Shown here in pieces: positions 15,748 to 27,283 of a stretch of 64,000 bases of DNA. Location: assembly GCF_014200435.1 (NCBI RefSeq), contig NZ_JACHBR010000003.1, positions 62,001 to 126,000 of the forward strand, written 5' to 3'. The translations under genes were made by a program, and so were the position numbers. The DNA comes from Sphaerisporangium krabiense. Lineage in GTDB: Bacteria; Actinomycetota; Actinomycetes; Streptosporangiales; Streptosporangiaceae. The notes beneath the pieces are model-generated. The model was not told the origin of the DNA, did no database searches, and saw only the letters and a list, made by a program, of their open reading frames with translations. Position 1 is the first letter of the stretch, and every line of letters begins with the position of its first letter.

Positions 15748-16605
15748 ATGGTCGCGAAGATCGCGTTCGTTGTGGCCGCGGCGGTGGTGTGGACGCCGCT
15801 GACGGCGGCCGCGGCGGCGGCCGATCCGGCGCCTGTGGTGATGGCGGCGCTCGGGGACTCGATCAGCGCCGGCTTCAACGCCTGTGGCTGGTACGTCTCG
15901 TGCACCTCGCGTTCCTGGTCGGCCGGCGACGACACCGGTGTCAACAGCCACTACCTGCGCCTGCTGGCGCTAAACCCGGAGATCAAGGGGCACGGCCTGA
16001 ACTTCGCGGTGCCCGGGTCCGCCAGCGCCGACCTGGTCGCGCAGGCGCAGAAGGCGGTGGCGGCCAAGGCCGGGTACGTCACGATCCTGATCGGCGCCCA
16101 GGACGCCTGCGTGGACGACGAGGAGAAGATGACCCCGGTGCCGGTGTACCGGGCCCGCGTCGACCGGGCCTTCGCCGTGCTGGCCACCACGGGTGCCAAG
16201 GTCTTCGCCGCCAGCATCCCCGACGTCAAGCGGCTGTGGCGGCTGGGCAAGGACAACGTGGTGGCCCGCTCGTTCTGGGCGCTCGGCCACATCTGCCCCT
16301 CGATGCTGGCCCGCGCCTCCTCCGACGCCAAGAAGGACCGCGCCCGCAGGGAGCGGGTCCGCGACCGGGTGCGCGACTACAACGCCGAGATGGCCGCGGC
16401 CTGCGCCGCCTACACGCCGGGGTGCCGCAGCGACGGCGGCGCGGTCTTCGACTACCCCTTCACGCTCGACCACATCAGCAGATGGGACTATTTCCACCCC
16501 AACGCCGACGGCCAGAAGGCCCTGGCCCGCGCCACGTTCAAAACCGGCTTCCCCTGGGACGCCACCGTCCCGCTCACCCGCGAGTCGTCGGCCGCGGGCG
16601 GGTGA
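15748..16605 (+). CDS. Secreted SGNH/GDSL hydrolase
   Basis: A 285-residue esterase/lipase-like enzyme with a signal peptide (MVAKIAFVVAAAVVWTPLTA, cleavage near AAAAAADP). Block I is ALGDSISAGF with nucleophile Ser38; block V is WDYFHPNADGQ with catalytic Asp247 and His250. Six or so cysteines in the mature part (CGWYVSC, DAC, ICP, AAC, GC) suggest disulfides outside the cell. Substrate is unknown; relatives hydrolyse acetylated polysaccharides or lipids. The ATG at 15748 follows GAGGTG; a GTG two codons earlier is possible. A copy of the dispersed 16-bp motif lies just after the stop. Confidence 0.88.
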   Translation: MVAKIAFVVAAAVVWTPLTAAAAAADPAPVVMAALGDSISAGFNACGWYVSCTSRSWSAGDDTGVNSHYLRLLALNPEIKGHGLNFAVPGSASADLVAQAQKAVAAKAGYVTILIGAQDACVDDEEKMTPVPVYRARVDRAFAVLATTGAKVFAASIPDVKRLWRLGKDNVVARSFWALGHICPSMLARASSDAKKDRARRERVRDRVRDYNAEMAAACAAYTPGCRSDGGAVFDYPFTLDHISRWDYFHPNADGQKALARATFKTGFPWDATVPLTRESSAAGG

Positions 16606-16616
16606 CCAGCCGTGTG

Positions 16617-16632
16617 ATCTACAACGTAAAGG
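16617..16632 (+). repeat. Dispersed motif ATCTAC-NNN-GTAAAGG, copy 1
   Basis: ATCTACAACGTAAAGG, preceded by TGTG as in copy 2. It lies 12 bases after the stop of the secreted hydrolase and 30 bases before the end of the convergent alpha/beta hydrolase. Four copies in the window share the same orientation; see the findings. Confidence 0.75.
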
Positions 16633-16662
16633 ACGTGGTTCGGGTTCAATGACCTGTTCGCA

Positions 16663-17394
16663 TCACAGGGAGCCGAGCAGGTGTGCGGTGTCGGACGGGC
16701 GGGAGAACATCGGCCAGTGGCCGGTGGGCAATGCGTGGAGTTCCCATTCCGGGCCTGACAGGGCGGCGAAGAACGGGTGGGCGGCGGCGATCATCGCCTT
16801 GACCTGGTCCAGGGGGAACGAGCAGCTCACCAGGGCCTTCGGCAGGTCGGCGCCCGCGCCTGCCAGGCGCAGTGGCTGGGTGAGGGTGCCGTACGGCTGG
16901 GGTGTCATGCGGGCGGCGATGCCGGGTTTGGCGTCCTCGGGGATGCCTGCCGTGCTGGCGCCGAGGGCCGTCTGCTCCTGCCAGGTCGGCGGGCCGTACC
17001 GCCAGCCGTCGGACAGGCGGGAGCGGACGAAGTCCCTGCCCTCGGGCTCGTAGAAGTCGAGCTGGCACAGGCCGTCGGGCAGCGGGCCGCTGTCGAGGTA
17101 GACGACCTTGGCGATCCGGTCGGGGACGCGGTCGGCGGCGCCGGTGACCGGGCCTCCGGCGCCGCTGTGCGCGACCAGCACGACCTCGCGCAGGTCCTCG
17201 TGGAGGATCGTGGTGACGATGTCGTCGATGTGGGTGTCCAGGCGGGTTTCCGGGCCGCCCAGGTGTTCGCGGTCGGCCAGGCCGGTGAGGGTGAGCGGGT
17301 ACGCCGTGTGCCCGTCCGCCCGCAGCCGCTCGGTGACCTCCCGCCAGGCCCACGCGCCGAGCCAGAACCCGGGGACCAGTACGAAGGTGCTCAT
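16663..17394 (-). CDS. Alpha/beta-fold hydrolase
   Basis: A 243-residue hydrolase of the EstC/salicylate-esterase-like type. It begins MSTFVLVPGFWLGAWAWREV with an oxyanion-loop motif, has the nucleophile elbow VLVAHSGAGG and ends with the His motif PTGHWPMFSRP. No signal peptide is present, so it is cytoplasmic. The second ATG (17394) is preferred because AAGGGAG is eight bases upstream; the first, 17400, would be too close to that site. It is divergently paired with the WYL regulator at 17493, which probably controls it. Confidence 0.85.
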   Translation of the reverse strand: MSTFVLVPGFWLGAWAWREVTERLRADGHTAYPLTLTGLADREHLGGPETRLDTHIDDIVTTILHEDLREVVLVAHSGAGGPVTGAADRVPDRIAKVVYLDSGPLPDGLCQLDFYEPEGRDFVRSRLSDGWRYGPPTWQEQTALGASTAGIPEDAKPGIAARMTPQPYGTLTQPLRLAGAGADLPKALVSCSFPLDQVKAMIAAAHPFFAALSGPEWELHALPTGHWPMFSRPSDTAHLLGSL

Positions 17395-17492
17395 GTCCAT
17401 TTCTCCCTTGCCGGTGAATGTCGGGGTGACGGCTTCACCGTAGGCTCGAATCCGGGCGAAACCCGTCCGGATGACGACAGGAGTTCTCGGAT

Positions 17493-18467
17493 ATGCCCCA
17501 TCCGGTGACGCGGGTGCTGACCTTGCTGGAGTTGCTGCAGGCCAGTCCCGGGCTGACCGGCGCCGAGCTGGCCCGCCGCCTGGAGGTGGACGAGCGCACG
17601 GTGCGCCGGTACGTGCTGCGGCTGGTCGAGCTCGGCGTGCCGGTGGAGGGCGAGCGCGGCCGGTACGGCGGGTACCGCCTGCTCCCGGGGTACAAGCTGC
17701 CGCCGCTGATGTTGTCCGAGGACGAGGCCGCCGCCGTGGTGCTGGGGCTGATGGCGGGCCGGCGCACCGGCCTGGCGGTGGGCGAGAGCGCGACCGGGAG
17801 CGCCCTCGCCAAGATCAGCAGAGTGCTGCCGGCCGCGCTGCGCGAACGGGTGGAGGCGGTGGCGGGCGCCGTCGACGTCACCGGAAGGGCCGCGACGGCG
17901 CCGCGCCCGGCCGCGGGCACGCTGCTCACCCTGGCCGGGGCGGCCCGGCGGCGCAGGCGGGTGCGGCTGGCCTACCGCTCCTGGCGCGGCGAGGCCAGCG
18001 AGCGCGAGCTGGACCCCTACGGCCTGGTCTTCCACGCGGGCCGGTGGTACGTCACCGGGTTCGACCACCTCAAGGGCGAGGTGCGCACCTTCCGGCTGGA
18101 CCGGGTGGCCGCCGCCGAGCCGCTGGAGACGGTCTTCCCCGACCCGGGGGACTTCGACCCGGTGGCACGGGTCATGGACGCGCTGTCCTCGGTGCCCTAC
18201 CGGCACGAGGTGCGCGTGGTGCTGGAGACGACCCTGGCCGAGGCCGGGCGGCTGCTGCCGCGCTCGGTGGCCACGCTGGCCGAGACCGAGGACGGGGTGC
18301 TGGTGACCTCCCGCGCCGACCGGCTGGACGGCATGGCCAGGATGCTGGCGAGCCTGGGCGTGCCGTTCACGGTGCTGGCGCCGGACGCGCTACGGCGGGA
18401 GGTGGCCGCCCTCGCCGCCCGGCTGCACGCCTACGCCGCCCGCGAGCCCGCCACCCCGGCCGGTTGA
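17493..18467 (+). CDS. WYL-domain transcriptional regulator (YafY/PafC type)
   Basis: A 324-residue regulator with an N-terminal HTH_11 helix-turn-helix (VLTLLELLQASPGLTGAELA then RRLEVDERTVRRYVLRLVEL), the family motif GRYGGYRLLPGYKLPPLMLS, and a WYL ligand-sensing domain (RELDPYGLVFHAGRWYVTGF) with a C-terminal WCX-like extension. Its GAGTTCTCGGATATG start lies 98 bases from the divergent hydrolase gene, an arrangement typical of a regulator and its target. Confidence 0.88.
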   Translation: MPHPVTRVLTLLELLQASPGLTGAELARRLEVDERTVRRYVLRLVELGVPVEGERGRYGGYRLLPGYKLPPLMLSEDEAAAVVLGLMAGRRTGLAVGESATGSALAKISRVLPAALRERVEAVAGAVDVTGRAATAPRPAAGTLLTLAGAARRRRRVRLAYRSWRGEASERELDPYGLVFHAGRWYVTGFDHLKGEVRTFRLDRVAAAEPLETVFPDPGDFDPVARVMDALSSVPYRHEVRVVLETTLAEAGRLLPRSVATLAETEDGVLVTSRADRLDGMARMLASLGVPFTVLAPDALRREVAALAARLHAYAAREPATPAG

Positions 18468-18519
18468 CCACTCAGGGACGGCCACGGCTCGGCGGGCCGT
18501 GGGCGTTCGGGCCGGGTGG

Positions 18520-18522
<3 letters not shown>
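18465..18522. terminator. Bidirectional terminator containing both stop codons
   Basis: TGACCAC (18465-18471) pairs with GTGGTCA (18516-18522). The left arm includes the TGA of the WYL regulator and the right arm includes the stop of the convergent tricorn-type gene. An inner GC-rich stem (18481-18488 with 18496-18504, one bulge) strengthens it. Confidence 0.55.
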
Positions 18523-21795
<3,273 letters not shown>

Positions 21796-22066
21796 CGATC
21801 CTCGCGTTCGGGGGGACGGGGGTATCCATGATCAGGCACCCGGGGCGCGCGCGTCGAGACGTGAACGCGTCCGTTCGCCGTCAATGAAAGCCGCGTACTT
21901 CGCAATACCTGTCATTCCAGGTCAGAGAGTAATACCCCCGGGCGACCGGCCGGGCGGGCGCGGTCACGCGACGGCTTCGCCCGAGCCCCGGCGGGCGCGA
22001 GCCGGGGGGTGGGGGCGGGCGCGCGGTCCCGGCCTCGGGTGGCGGCCGGGGCGGCGCCCGGGAGGG

Positions 22067-22204
22067 TCAGCGGGTCTCGTCGGCCCTGACCTCGCGCTTG
22101 TCCTCGTCCTCGCGTTTGTCCTGTCTGGTCTCGCGCGTGGCCTTGATGGACGCCTTCTTGGCCTTTCCGGTGGCCTTGGTGGACTTCTTCCGCGTACCGG
22201 CCAT
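22067..22204 (-). CDS. Small basic/acidic protein of 45 residues
   Basis: A short gene: ATG at 22204 with GGGGGAAA just upstream, stop at 22067. The protein begins MAGTRKKSTKATGKAKKASI, with a Lys-rich first half carrying K-A-T repeats, and ends in a charged, mixed acidic/basic half (QDKREDEDKREVRADETR). The high third-position GC (codons AAG, GCC, ACC, GAC) is that of a real actinobacterial gene. The Lys/Ala-rich half resembles histone-H1-like or nucleic-acid-binding tails, but no family can be named. Confidence 0.6.
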   Translation of the reverse strand: MAGTRKKSTKATGKAKKASIKATRETRQDKREDEDKREVRADETR

Positions 22205-22321
22205 GGTTTCCCCCGTATGGCTGAGTCGCTATTGGCTGACAATGCGCCATATAGGCAGCATCGCCGCGTTAAATACCCATCACCGGAGTGAACCACCCAT
22301 ATGTGGATTCCGTTCGGGCCG

Positions 22322-23362
22322 TCAGAGCAGGGTCAGCTGCTCCGGCCCGGCGGAGGCGGCCGGCCCGCGCCGCTCGGGCGGGGCCCCGCGCGGGGAGGAC
22401 GGCGACCGGCGGCCGAGCCCGCACGCCTCGGCCAGCTCACGGACCTGATGGACGACGCGCTGCTGGTAGGCCTTGGGAGCATAGGCGCCCCGGCCGTACA
22501 ACTCCTGGTAGCGCGGCACCAGGCCGGGGTGCTCGCGGGCGAGCCAGGCCATGAACCACTCGCGCGCCCCCGGGCGCAGGTGCAGCACGATCGGGGTGAC
22601 CTGCGTGGCCCCGGCCGCGGCGATGGCGCGCACCGCGCGGGCCAGCGCCGCGGGGGAGTCCGACAGGTAGGGCAGGATCGGCGCCATCAGCACCGAGCAG
22701 CGCAGCCCGCGGGCCGACAGCGTGGCGCAGACCTCCAGGCGGCGGGACGGGCGGGGCGTGCCCGGCTCGACCGCGCGCCACAGATCCTCGTCGGTGAAGC
22801 CCACCGACACCGCGGTGCCGACGTCGGTGACCTCGGCGGCCTCGGCCAGCAGCTCCAGGTCGCGCAGGATCAGCGCGCCCTTGGTGAGGACGGAGAAGGG
22901 ATTGCGGAAGTCGCGCAGCGCGGCCAGGATGCCGGGCATCAGGCGGTAGCGGCCCTCGGCGCGCTGGTAGCAGTCGACGTTGGTGCCCATGGCGATCGGA
23001 TGGCCGCCCCAGCGCGGCGCGGCCAGCTCGCGGCGGGCCAGCTCGGCCGCGTTCACCTTCACCACGACCTTGGAGTCGAAGTCGCGCCCGGAGTCCAGCT
23101 CGAGGTACTCGTGGCTGCGGCGGGCGAAGCAGTAGACGCAGGCGTGGGTGCAGCCGCGGTAGGGGTTGATCGTCCACTGGAAGGGGACGTGGCTGGCGGC
23201 CGGGACGCGGTTGATGATCGAGCGGGCCTGGACCTCGTAGAAGGTCATGCCGCGGAACTCGGGGGTGTCGAAGGTGGTCGCCACCGCGCCGCGGGGGATC
23301 AGCGGCACGGCGGCCGCCGCCGGCTCCGGCGGATCGGTCAGGCGCAAGTTGTCCCAGCGCAT
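22322..23362 (-). CDS. Radical SAM protein of the Rv2578c/SPL-like family
   Basis: A 346-residue radical SAM enzyme. The iron-sulfur cluster cysteines lie in RGCTHACVYCFARRSHEYLE (CxxxCxxC). Further family marks are DFDSKVVVKVNAAELARREL, GTNVDCYQRAEGRYRLMPGI, FSVLTKGALILRDLELLAEA and the C-terminal VTPIVLHLRPGAREWFMAWL. It resembles spore photoproduct lyase-related proteins such as mycobacterial Rv2578c, whose reaction is not established. The ATG at 23362 (MRWDNLRL) is preferred because related proteins start there; the frame is open to 23473. The extreme C-terminus is Pro/Ser/Gly-rich. Confidence 0.87.
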   Translation of the reverse strand: MRWDNLRLTDPPEPAAAAVPLIPRGAVATTFDTPEFRGMTFYEVQARSIINRVPAASHVPFQWTINPYRGCTHACVYCFARRSHEYLELDSGRDFDSKVVVKVNAAELARRELAAPRWGGHPIAMGTNVDCYQRAEGRYRLMPGILAALRDFRNPFSVLTKGALILRDLELLAEAAEVTDVGTAVSVGFTDEDLWRAVEPGTPRPSRRLEVCATLSARGLRCSVLMAPILPYLSDSPAALARAVRAIAAAGATQVTPIVLHLRPGAREWFMAWLAREHPGLVPRYQELYGRGAYAPKAYQQRVVHQVRELAEACGLGRRSPSSPRGAPPERRGPAASAGPEQLTLL

Positions 23363-23499
23363 GCCCTTGATTAGAACAGGCATTCGAGCGAGATCGCAAC
23401 TCGGTGAAACGCCGGGCAAAAAGCGGGCCACGGGACGGCTAAGGATCTTCATGATGGGGAGGATCGTGCTCACACCGCTTGCGTCGCCGGAGGTTCGGC

Positions 23500-23778
23500 A
23501 TGGCCTGGTCGCAGGACGAGGAGCGCTTGCTCGCCCAGATCGAGAGTCATCTCACCGATGACGACCCCCGGCTGGCCGCCCGCCTGGAGTCGTTCAACGA
23601 GCGCGTCGTGCGCAAGGAGGCCGGTGACCGCAAGCGCGCCGCCCGCGCCGGCCGCCGGCGAAGAGGCCCGAGCAGGTCGACGATCATCATCCTGGTGAGC
23701 TGGATCCTGATCGCCACGCTCATCGCGACGTTGCTGATCATGGTGTTCCGCAACGAGGCGGCGGCCCTGCCGATGTGA
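23500..23778 (+). CDS. DUF3040-type small membrane protein
   Basis: A 92-residue protein with the DUF3040 signature (MAWSQDEERLLAQIESHLTD then DDPRLAARL), a basic linker (RKRAARAGRRRRGPSR) and one transmembrane helix (IIILVSWILIATLIATLLIM). Function is unknown; such proteins are common in actinobacteria. Start ATG 23500 has GGAGG eight bases upstream. Confidence 0.82.
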   Translation: MAWSQDEERLLAQIESHLTDDDPRLAARLESFNERVVRKEAGDRKRAARAGRRRRGPSRSTIIILVSWILIATLIATLLIMVFRNEAAALPM

Positions 23779-23798
23779 CGCCCGGCGCCGGCCGGGCG
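23779..23798. terminator. Bidirectional hairpin between convergent genes
   Basis: CGCCCGG (23779-23785) pairs with CCGGGCG (23792-23798) across a six-base loop, directly after the DUF3040 stop and just before the stop of the convergent penicillin-binding protein gene. Confidence 0.6.
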
Positions 23799-23804
23799 CC
23801 CCGG

Positions 23805-25439
23805 TCAGTGGCCCAGGCCGCGCAGGAAGCGTGCCGCCACCGGCGCGGCGACCTCCCCGCCCATCCCTCCGGCCTCCACCACCACGGCGAAGGCCACCTC
23901 GCCGCGGAACCCGATGAACCACGCGTGGGAGTCCAGCTTGGGCCCGGTGCCGAACTCGGCGGTGCCGGTCTTGCCGACGGTGCCCGCGGGCAGCCCCGCA
24001 CGCTTGGCCGTCCCCTTGGTGACCACCGCGGCCATCATGTCGCGTAGTCGCCCGGCCACGCCCGGCGGCAGCGGCTGCGGCGCGGCCTTCTGCGGCAGCG
24101 CGGGCACCAGCGTGGGCGGCCGCCAGGAGCCGTCGGCCACCGCGGCGGCCACGGTGGCCATCACCAGCGGGCTGGCGGTGATGCGCCCCTGGCCGAAGGA
24201 CTCGGCCGCCAGGTCGGCGAGGCCGGTCGGCGCGGGCATGCTGCCCCGGGCCGCCGGGACGCCGATGTTCAGCGGCTGGTTGAAGCCCAGGCGGCCGGCG
24301 ATGCGCTCCAGCCCGCCCTCGCCCAGGTGGCGGGCCGCCAGCGGCGCGAAGGTGGTGTTGCAGGAGTGGGCGTAGGAGTCCAGGAAGGACAGCGAGCCGA
24401 ACGCCTCGTGGTCGGAGTTGCGGATCTCCAGCCCGCCGACGTTGACCTTCTTGGGGCAGGTGACCTTCTGCCGCGGCGTGACGCCCGCGGCGATCAGCCC
24501 GGCCGCGGTGACGGTCTTGAACGTCGACCCGGGAGGGTAGCGGCCGTCGAGCGCGCGGTTGAAGCCCCCGCGGTTGTTCACCACGGCCAGGATCTCGCCG
24601 CTGGAGGGGCGGATCGCCACCAGCGAGGCGGGTTTGGGCAGGTCGCGCACCGCGGCGACCGCGGCCCGCTGTACCCGGGGGTCCAGGCTGGTGCGCACCG
24701 GCCGCCCCGGGGAGCCCTCGATCGTGGTCAGCGTCCGCAGGGCCTTCTTGGCGCCGTCGGTGACCACGACCTGCGTGGCGGGCGTCCCGGCGAGCTGATC
24801 CTGGAAGGTCTGCTGCAGCCCCGACCTGCCGATCGCGTCGCCTGGCCGGTAGGGCGCCCCGAGCTTGGCGACGTCCTTGGCGGTGGCCTTGTCCAGGTAG
24901 CCGACGAGCTGCTGCACCGAGCCGCCCGCGTCCGGCCCGTCGACGCGGGCGCCGGAGGAGTCCTCGATCGCCGCGCGCTCGGGCCAGGTGGTCTTCAGGT
25001 CCAGGTGGGTGGCGGCGGTGAGCGCGGGGTGCACCGCGGCGGGCGTCCAGGCGACCTTCCACCGCCGGTCCTTCACCACCAGGTCCAGCGCGCCGGTGTA
25101 GGTCCACCGGCCGGCGTCCTTCAGCGCCAGGGTGGCGGTGTAGGCGGCGGTCGCGCGGTCGTCCCCGGACGGGGCGACCCGGCCGACGCGCACGCCGGTG
25201 CGCGACACCCCGAGGTTCTTCGCCACCTCGGCGTACCGGGCCTCGAAGCCGCTCACCGGCGCGGCCAGGTCGGCCTTCATGGCGGCCAGGTCGCCGCGCT
25301 CCCAGGCGGCGGCGAAGTGGCGCGCGGTCTCCTGCGCGCTGCCTCTGGTGTGCAGGACGTAGTAGGCGCCTCCGGCGGCGGCGCCCGCGACCACGACGGC
25401 CGCGACGGACGTGATCGCGATGATACGGCCGCGCCGCAC
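23805..25439 (-). CDS. Class B penicillin-binding protein with MecA-type N-terminal domain
   Basis: A 544-residue D,D-transpeptidase that cross-links peptidoglycan outside the membrane. It has a single N-terminal membrane anchor (IIAITSVAAVVVAGAAAGGA), an NTF2-like MecA_N domain (about 35-145), a short dimerisation domain (about 150-235) and a transpeptidase domain with nucleophile Ser305 in PPGSTFKTV, Ser359-Cys-Asn361 as the SxN motif, and Lys490-Thr-Gly492. The MecA_N domain occurs in PBP2a-like proteins, but also in many actinobacterial housekeeping PBPs, so beta-lactam resistance cannot be inferred. Confidence 0.9.
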   Translation of the reverse strand: MRRGRIIAITSVAAVVVAGAAAGGAYYVLHTRGSAQETARHFAAAWERGDLAAMKADLAAPVSGFEARYAEVAKNLGVSRTGVRVGRVAPSGDDRATAAYTATLALKDAGRWTYTGALDLVVKDRRWKVAWTPAAVHPALTAATHLDLKTTWPERAAIEDSSGARVDGPDAGGSVQQLVGYLDKATAKDVAKLGAPYRPGDAIGRSGLQQTFQDQLAGTPATQVVVTDGAKKALRTLTTIEGSPGRPVRTSLDPRVQRAAVAAVRDLPKPASLVAIRPSSGEILAVVNNRGGFNRALDGRYPPGSTFKTVTAAGLIAAGVTPRQKVTCPKKVNVGGLEIRNSDHEAFGSLSFLDSYAHSCNTTFAPLAARHLGEGGLERIAGRLGFNQPLNIGVPAARGSMPAPTGLADLAAESFGQGRITASPLVMATVAAAVADGSWRPPTLVPALPQKAAPQPLPPGVAGRLRDMMAAVVTKGTAKRAGLPAGTVGKTGTAEFGTGPKLDSHAWFIGFRGEVAFAVVVEAGGMGGEVAAPVAARFLRGLGH

Positions 25440-25567
25440 GTTACCCCCGATGTCTCGACGTCCTGCCGAGCTTAGCGCGGGCCGCCCGGCCCTCGCCGGG
25501 AATCGAGGCTGGTCACCGCCTCACCGGCGGATCTTCCCACGTGAGGGGGCACGTGGTCGCGTGGCGT

Positions 25568-26224
25568 TCAGGCGGCGCGCCGCGGCGCCTCCCTGCGGGC
25601 GTAGGCGGGGACGTACTGCTGGCCCGACAGCCGCTGGATGGCCCGCATCACCTCGTCGGTGACCGCCCGGCGGTCCTGCGCGCGGCCCGGGTCGCCGGTG
25701 AAGGTGAGCGGCTTGCCGATGCGCACGCCGATGCGCGCGATGCGCGGCACCGCGGCCCCCGGCGGCAGGACGCGGTCGGTGTTGACCATGGCCACCGGGA
25801 TGACCGGCACCCCGGCGGTCAGCGCCAGCCACGCCACGCCGATCTTCCCCCGGTACAGCCGCCCGTCGGGGGAGCGGGTGCCCTCGGGGTAGATGCCGAA
25901 CAGCTCGCCGCTGTCGAGCACCCGCAGCGCGGTGTCCAGCATGGCCTGCGCGGCGGCGGCGCTCTCGCGGTCGATGGCGACCTGTCCGGTGCCGCGCATG
26001 AACATCGCCATCAGGCGGTTGCCGGTGAAGTACTCCGACTTGGCGACGAAGGTGACCTGGCGCGGCAGCATCGCCGGGAGGAACACCGAGTCCAGGATGG
26101 ACAGGTGGTTGGAGGCCAGGAGCGCCGCGCCGGAGGCGGGGACGTGCTCCGCCCCGGTGACCTCGGGGCGCCACAGCAGCCGAAGGAAGGGGCGGCTGGC
26201 GATCTTCATGATGTGGTACAGCAC
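25568..26224 (-). CDS. 1-Acyl-sn-glycerol-3-phosphate acyltransferase (PlsC family)
   Basis: A 218-residue lysophospholipid acyltransferase. The catalytic NHxxxxD motif is SNHLSILDSVFLP, followed by the substrate-binding FGIYPEGTRSPDGRLYRGK (EGTRS) and VPVIPVAMV. It acts on membrane lipid precursors at the cytoplasmic face. The GTG at 26224 (VLYHIMKIASRPFLRLLWRP) is favoured by GGGAG five bases upstream; an upstream ATG at 26260 is also in frame. Confidence 0.85.
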   Translation of the reverse strand: MLYHIMKIASRPFLRLLWRPEVTGAEHVPASGAALLASNHLSILDSVFLPAMLPRQVTFVAKSEYFTGNRLMAMFMRGTGQVAIDRESAAAAQAMLDTALRVLDSGELFGIYPEGTRSPDGRLYRGKIGVAWLALTAGVPVIPVAMVNTDRVLPPGAAVPRIARIGVRIGKPLTFTGDPGRAQDRRAVTDEVMRAIQRLSGQQYVPAYARREAPRRAA

Positions 26225-26695
26225 GTACTCTCCCGGTGTGCGGACGGCAATGACCACCATACGGCTCGCCAGGGCAATGATGCGTTACGGGGTGTTACGG
26301 GTGTGCACAAACTGTGACGTCGCGTGGTGAGACGGCGGAGGACCCGCCGCGGGGAAGGGAGCGCGGCGACGGCGTGGCGGGAAAACGTAGAGCCCCGCGG
26401 GCGCGCCCGCGGGGCTCTACGTTGTGGCCGATGTGGCGGTCGCCTCCTCGGCGAGAGGCACAACACGGCTCCAGCCGAACGGTATTCCGTGAAGGCGGTA
26501 ATTGCGGCCCGGGGGACACAAACCACATCGGCTACTACCGACTGTAGCCCACCCGTGGAGGTCGTCCCTCCATCACCGCCACCCGGAACGGCGATCCCGG
26601 GGTGCGTACGGGGTGCGCGCCCGGGGCCCGAATGGCAAAGCCCCTCGTCCACGTGCGATTGCCGTGCGCACCGAGATTTTCGGGAAGATGGGGAC
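26225..26695. other. Intergenic region between the acyltransferase and acetyltransferase genes
   Basis: About 470 bases between two divergent genes. It holds a 40-bp perfect palindrome (26384-26423). No gene is supported on either strand. Confidence 0.5.
26384..26423. terminator. 40-bp perfect palindrome, terminator-like hairpin
   Basis: AACGTAGAGCCCCGCGGGCG (26384-26403) is followed immediately by its exact complement (26404-26423). The GC core resembles an actinobacterial intrinsic terminator, but the element lies between divergent genes, so which transcript it would end is unclear. It could be a relic of a lost gene or a protein-binding site. Confidence 0.6.
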
Positions 26696-27259
26696 ATGCC
26701 GCAGACGCCGCGCCTGATCCTTCGCCAGTGGCGCGAGGAGGACCTGGCCCCCTTCGCCGTGATGAACGCCGACCCCCGGGTGATGGAGCACTTTCCCGCC
26801 ACGCTGACCCGCGACCAGAGCGACGCGCTGGCCGAGCGGGCGCGGGCGCGCCTGGAGGAGCACGGGTTCGGCCTGTGGGTGGTCGAGGTGCGCGAGAGCG
26901 GCGAGTTCGCCGGGTTCACCGGCCTGGTCTGGCAGACCTTCCCGGCGCCGTTCACCCCGGCCGTCGAGGTCGGCTGGCGGCTGCGCCCCGAGTGCTGGGG
27001 CCGCGGGTACGCCACCGAGGCGGCCGGCGCGGCGCTGGACCACGGCTTCGGCCCCGCGGGCCTGACGGAGGTGATCTCGATGACCGCGGTGTCCAACGTG
27101 CGCTCCCAGGCGGTGATGCGGCGCCTTGGCATGACCCGCGACCCGGCCGAGGACTTCGAGCACCCCGCGGTCCCGCCCGGCAGCCCGCTGCGCCCGCACG
27201 TCCTGTACCGGCTGCGCGCGGCCGAGTGGACGCGCCGCCGCGCCGCGGCCCCGGCCTGA
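26696..27259 (+). CDS. GNAT-family N-acetyltransferase (RimJ/RimL type)
   Basis: A 187-residue acetyl-CoA-dependent acetyltransferase of the Acetyltransf_3 type. It begins MPQTPRLILRQWREEDLAPF, has the beta-4 segment FAGFTGLVWQTFPAPF, the acetyl-CoA motif RPECWGRGYATEAAGAALDH (Q/RxxGxG/A) and the C-terminal NVRSQAVMRRLGM. The acceptor substrate is unknown. Its stop is 24 bases from the end of the convergent recombinase gene. Confidence 0.88.
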   Translation: MPQTPRLILRQWREEDLAPFAVMNADPRVMEHFPATLTRDQSDALAERARARLEEHGFGLWVVEVRESGEFAGFTGLVWQTFPAPFTPAVEVGWRLRPECWGRGYATEAAGAALDHGFGPAGLTEVISMTAVSNVRSQAVMRRLGMTRDPAEDFEHPAVPPGSPLRPHVLYRLRAAEWTRRRAAAPA

Positions 27260-27283
27260 GGGCGCGCCCGGGGCGGGAGACCG

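Noticed and set aside
23805-25439. Reading the MecA_N-containing penicillin-binding protein as a resistance gene
   Set aside because: The domain is common in housekeeping PBPs of actinobacteria, and no regulator or resistance context is present.
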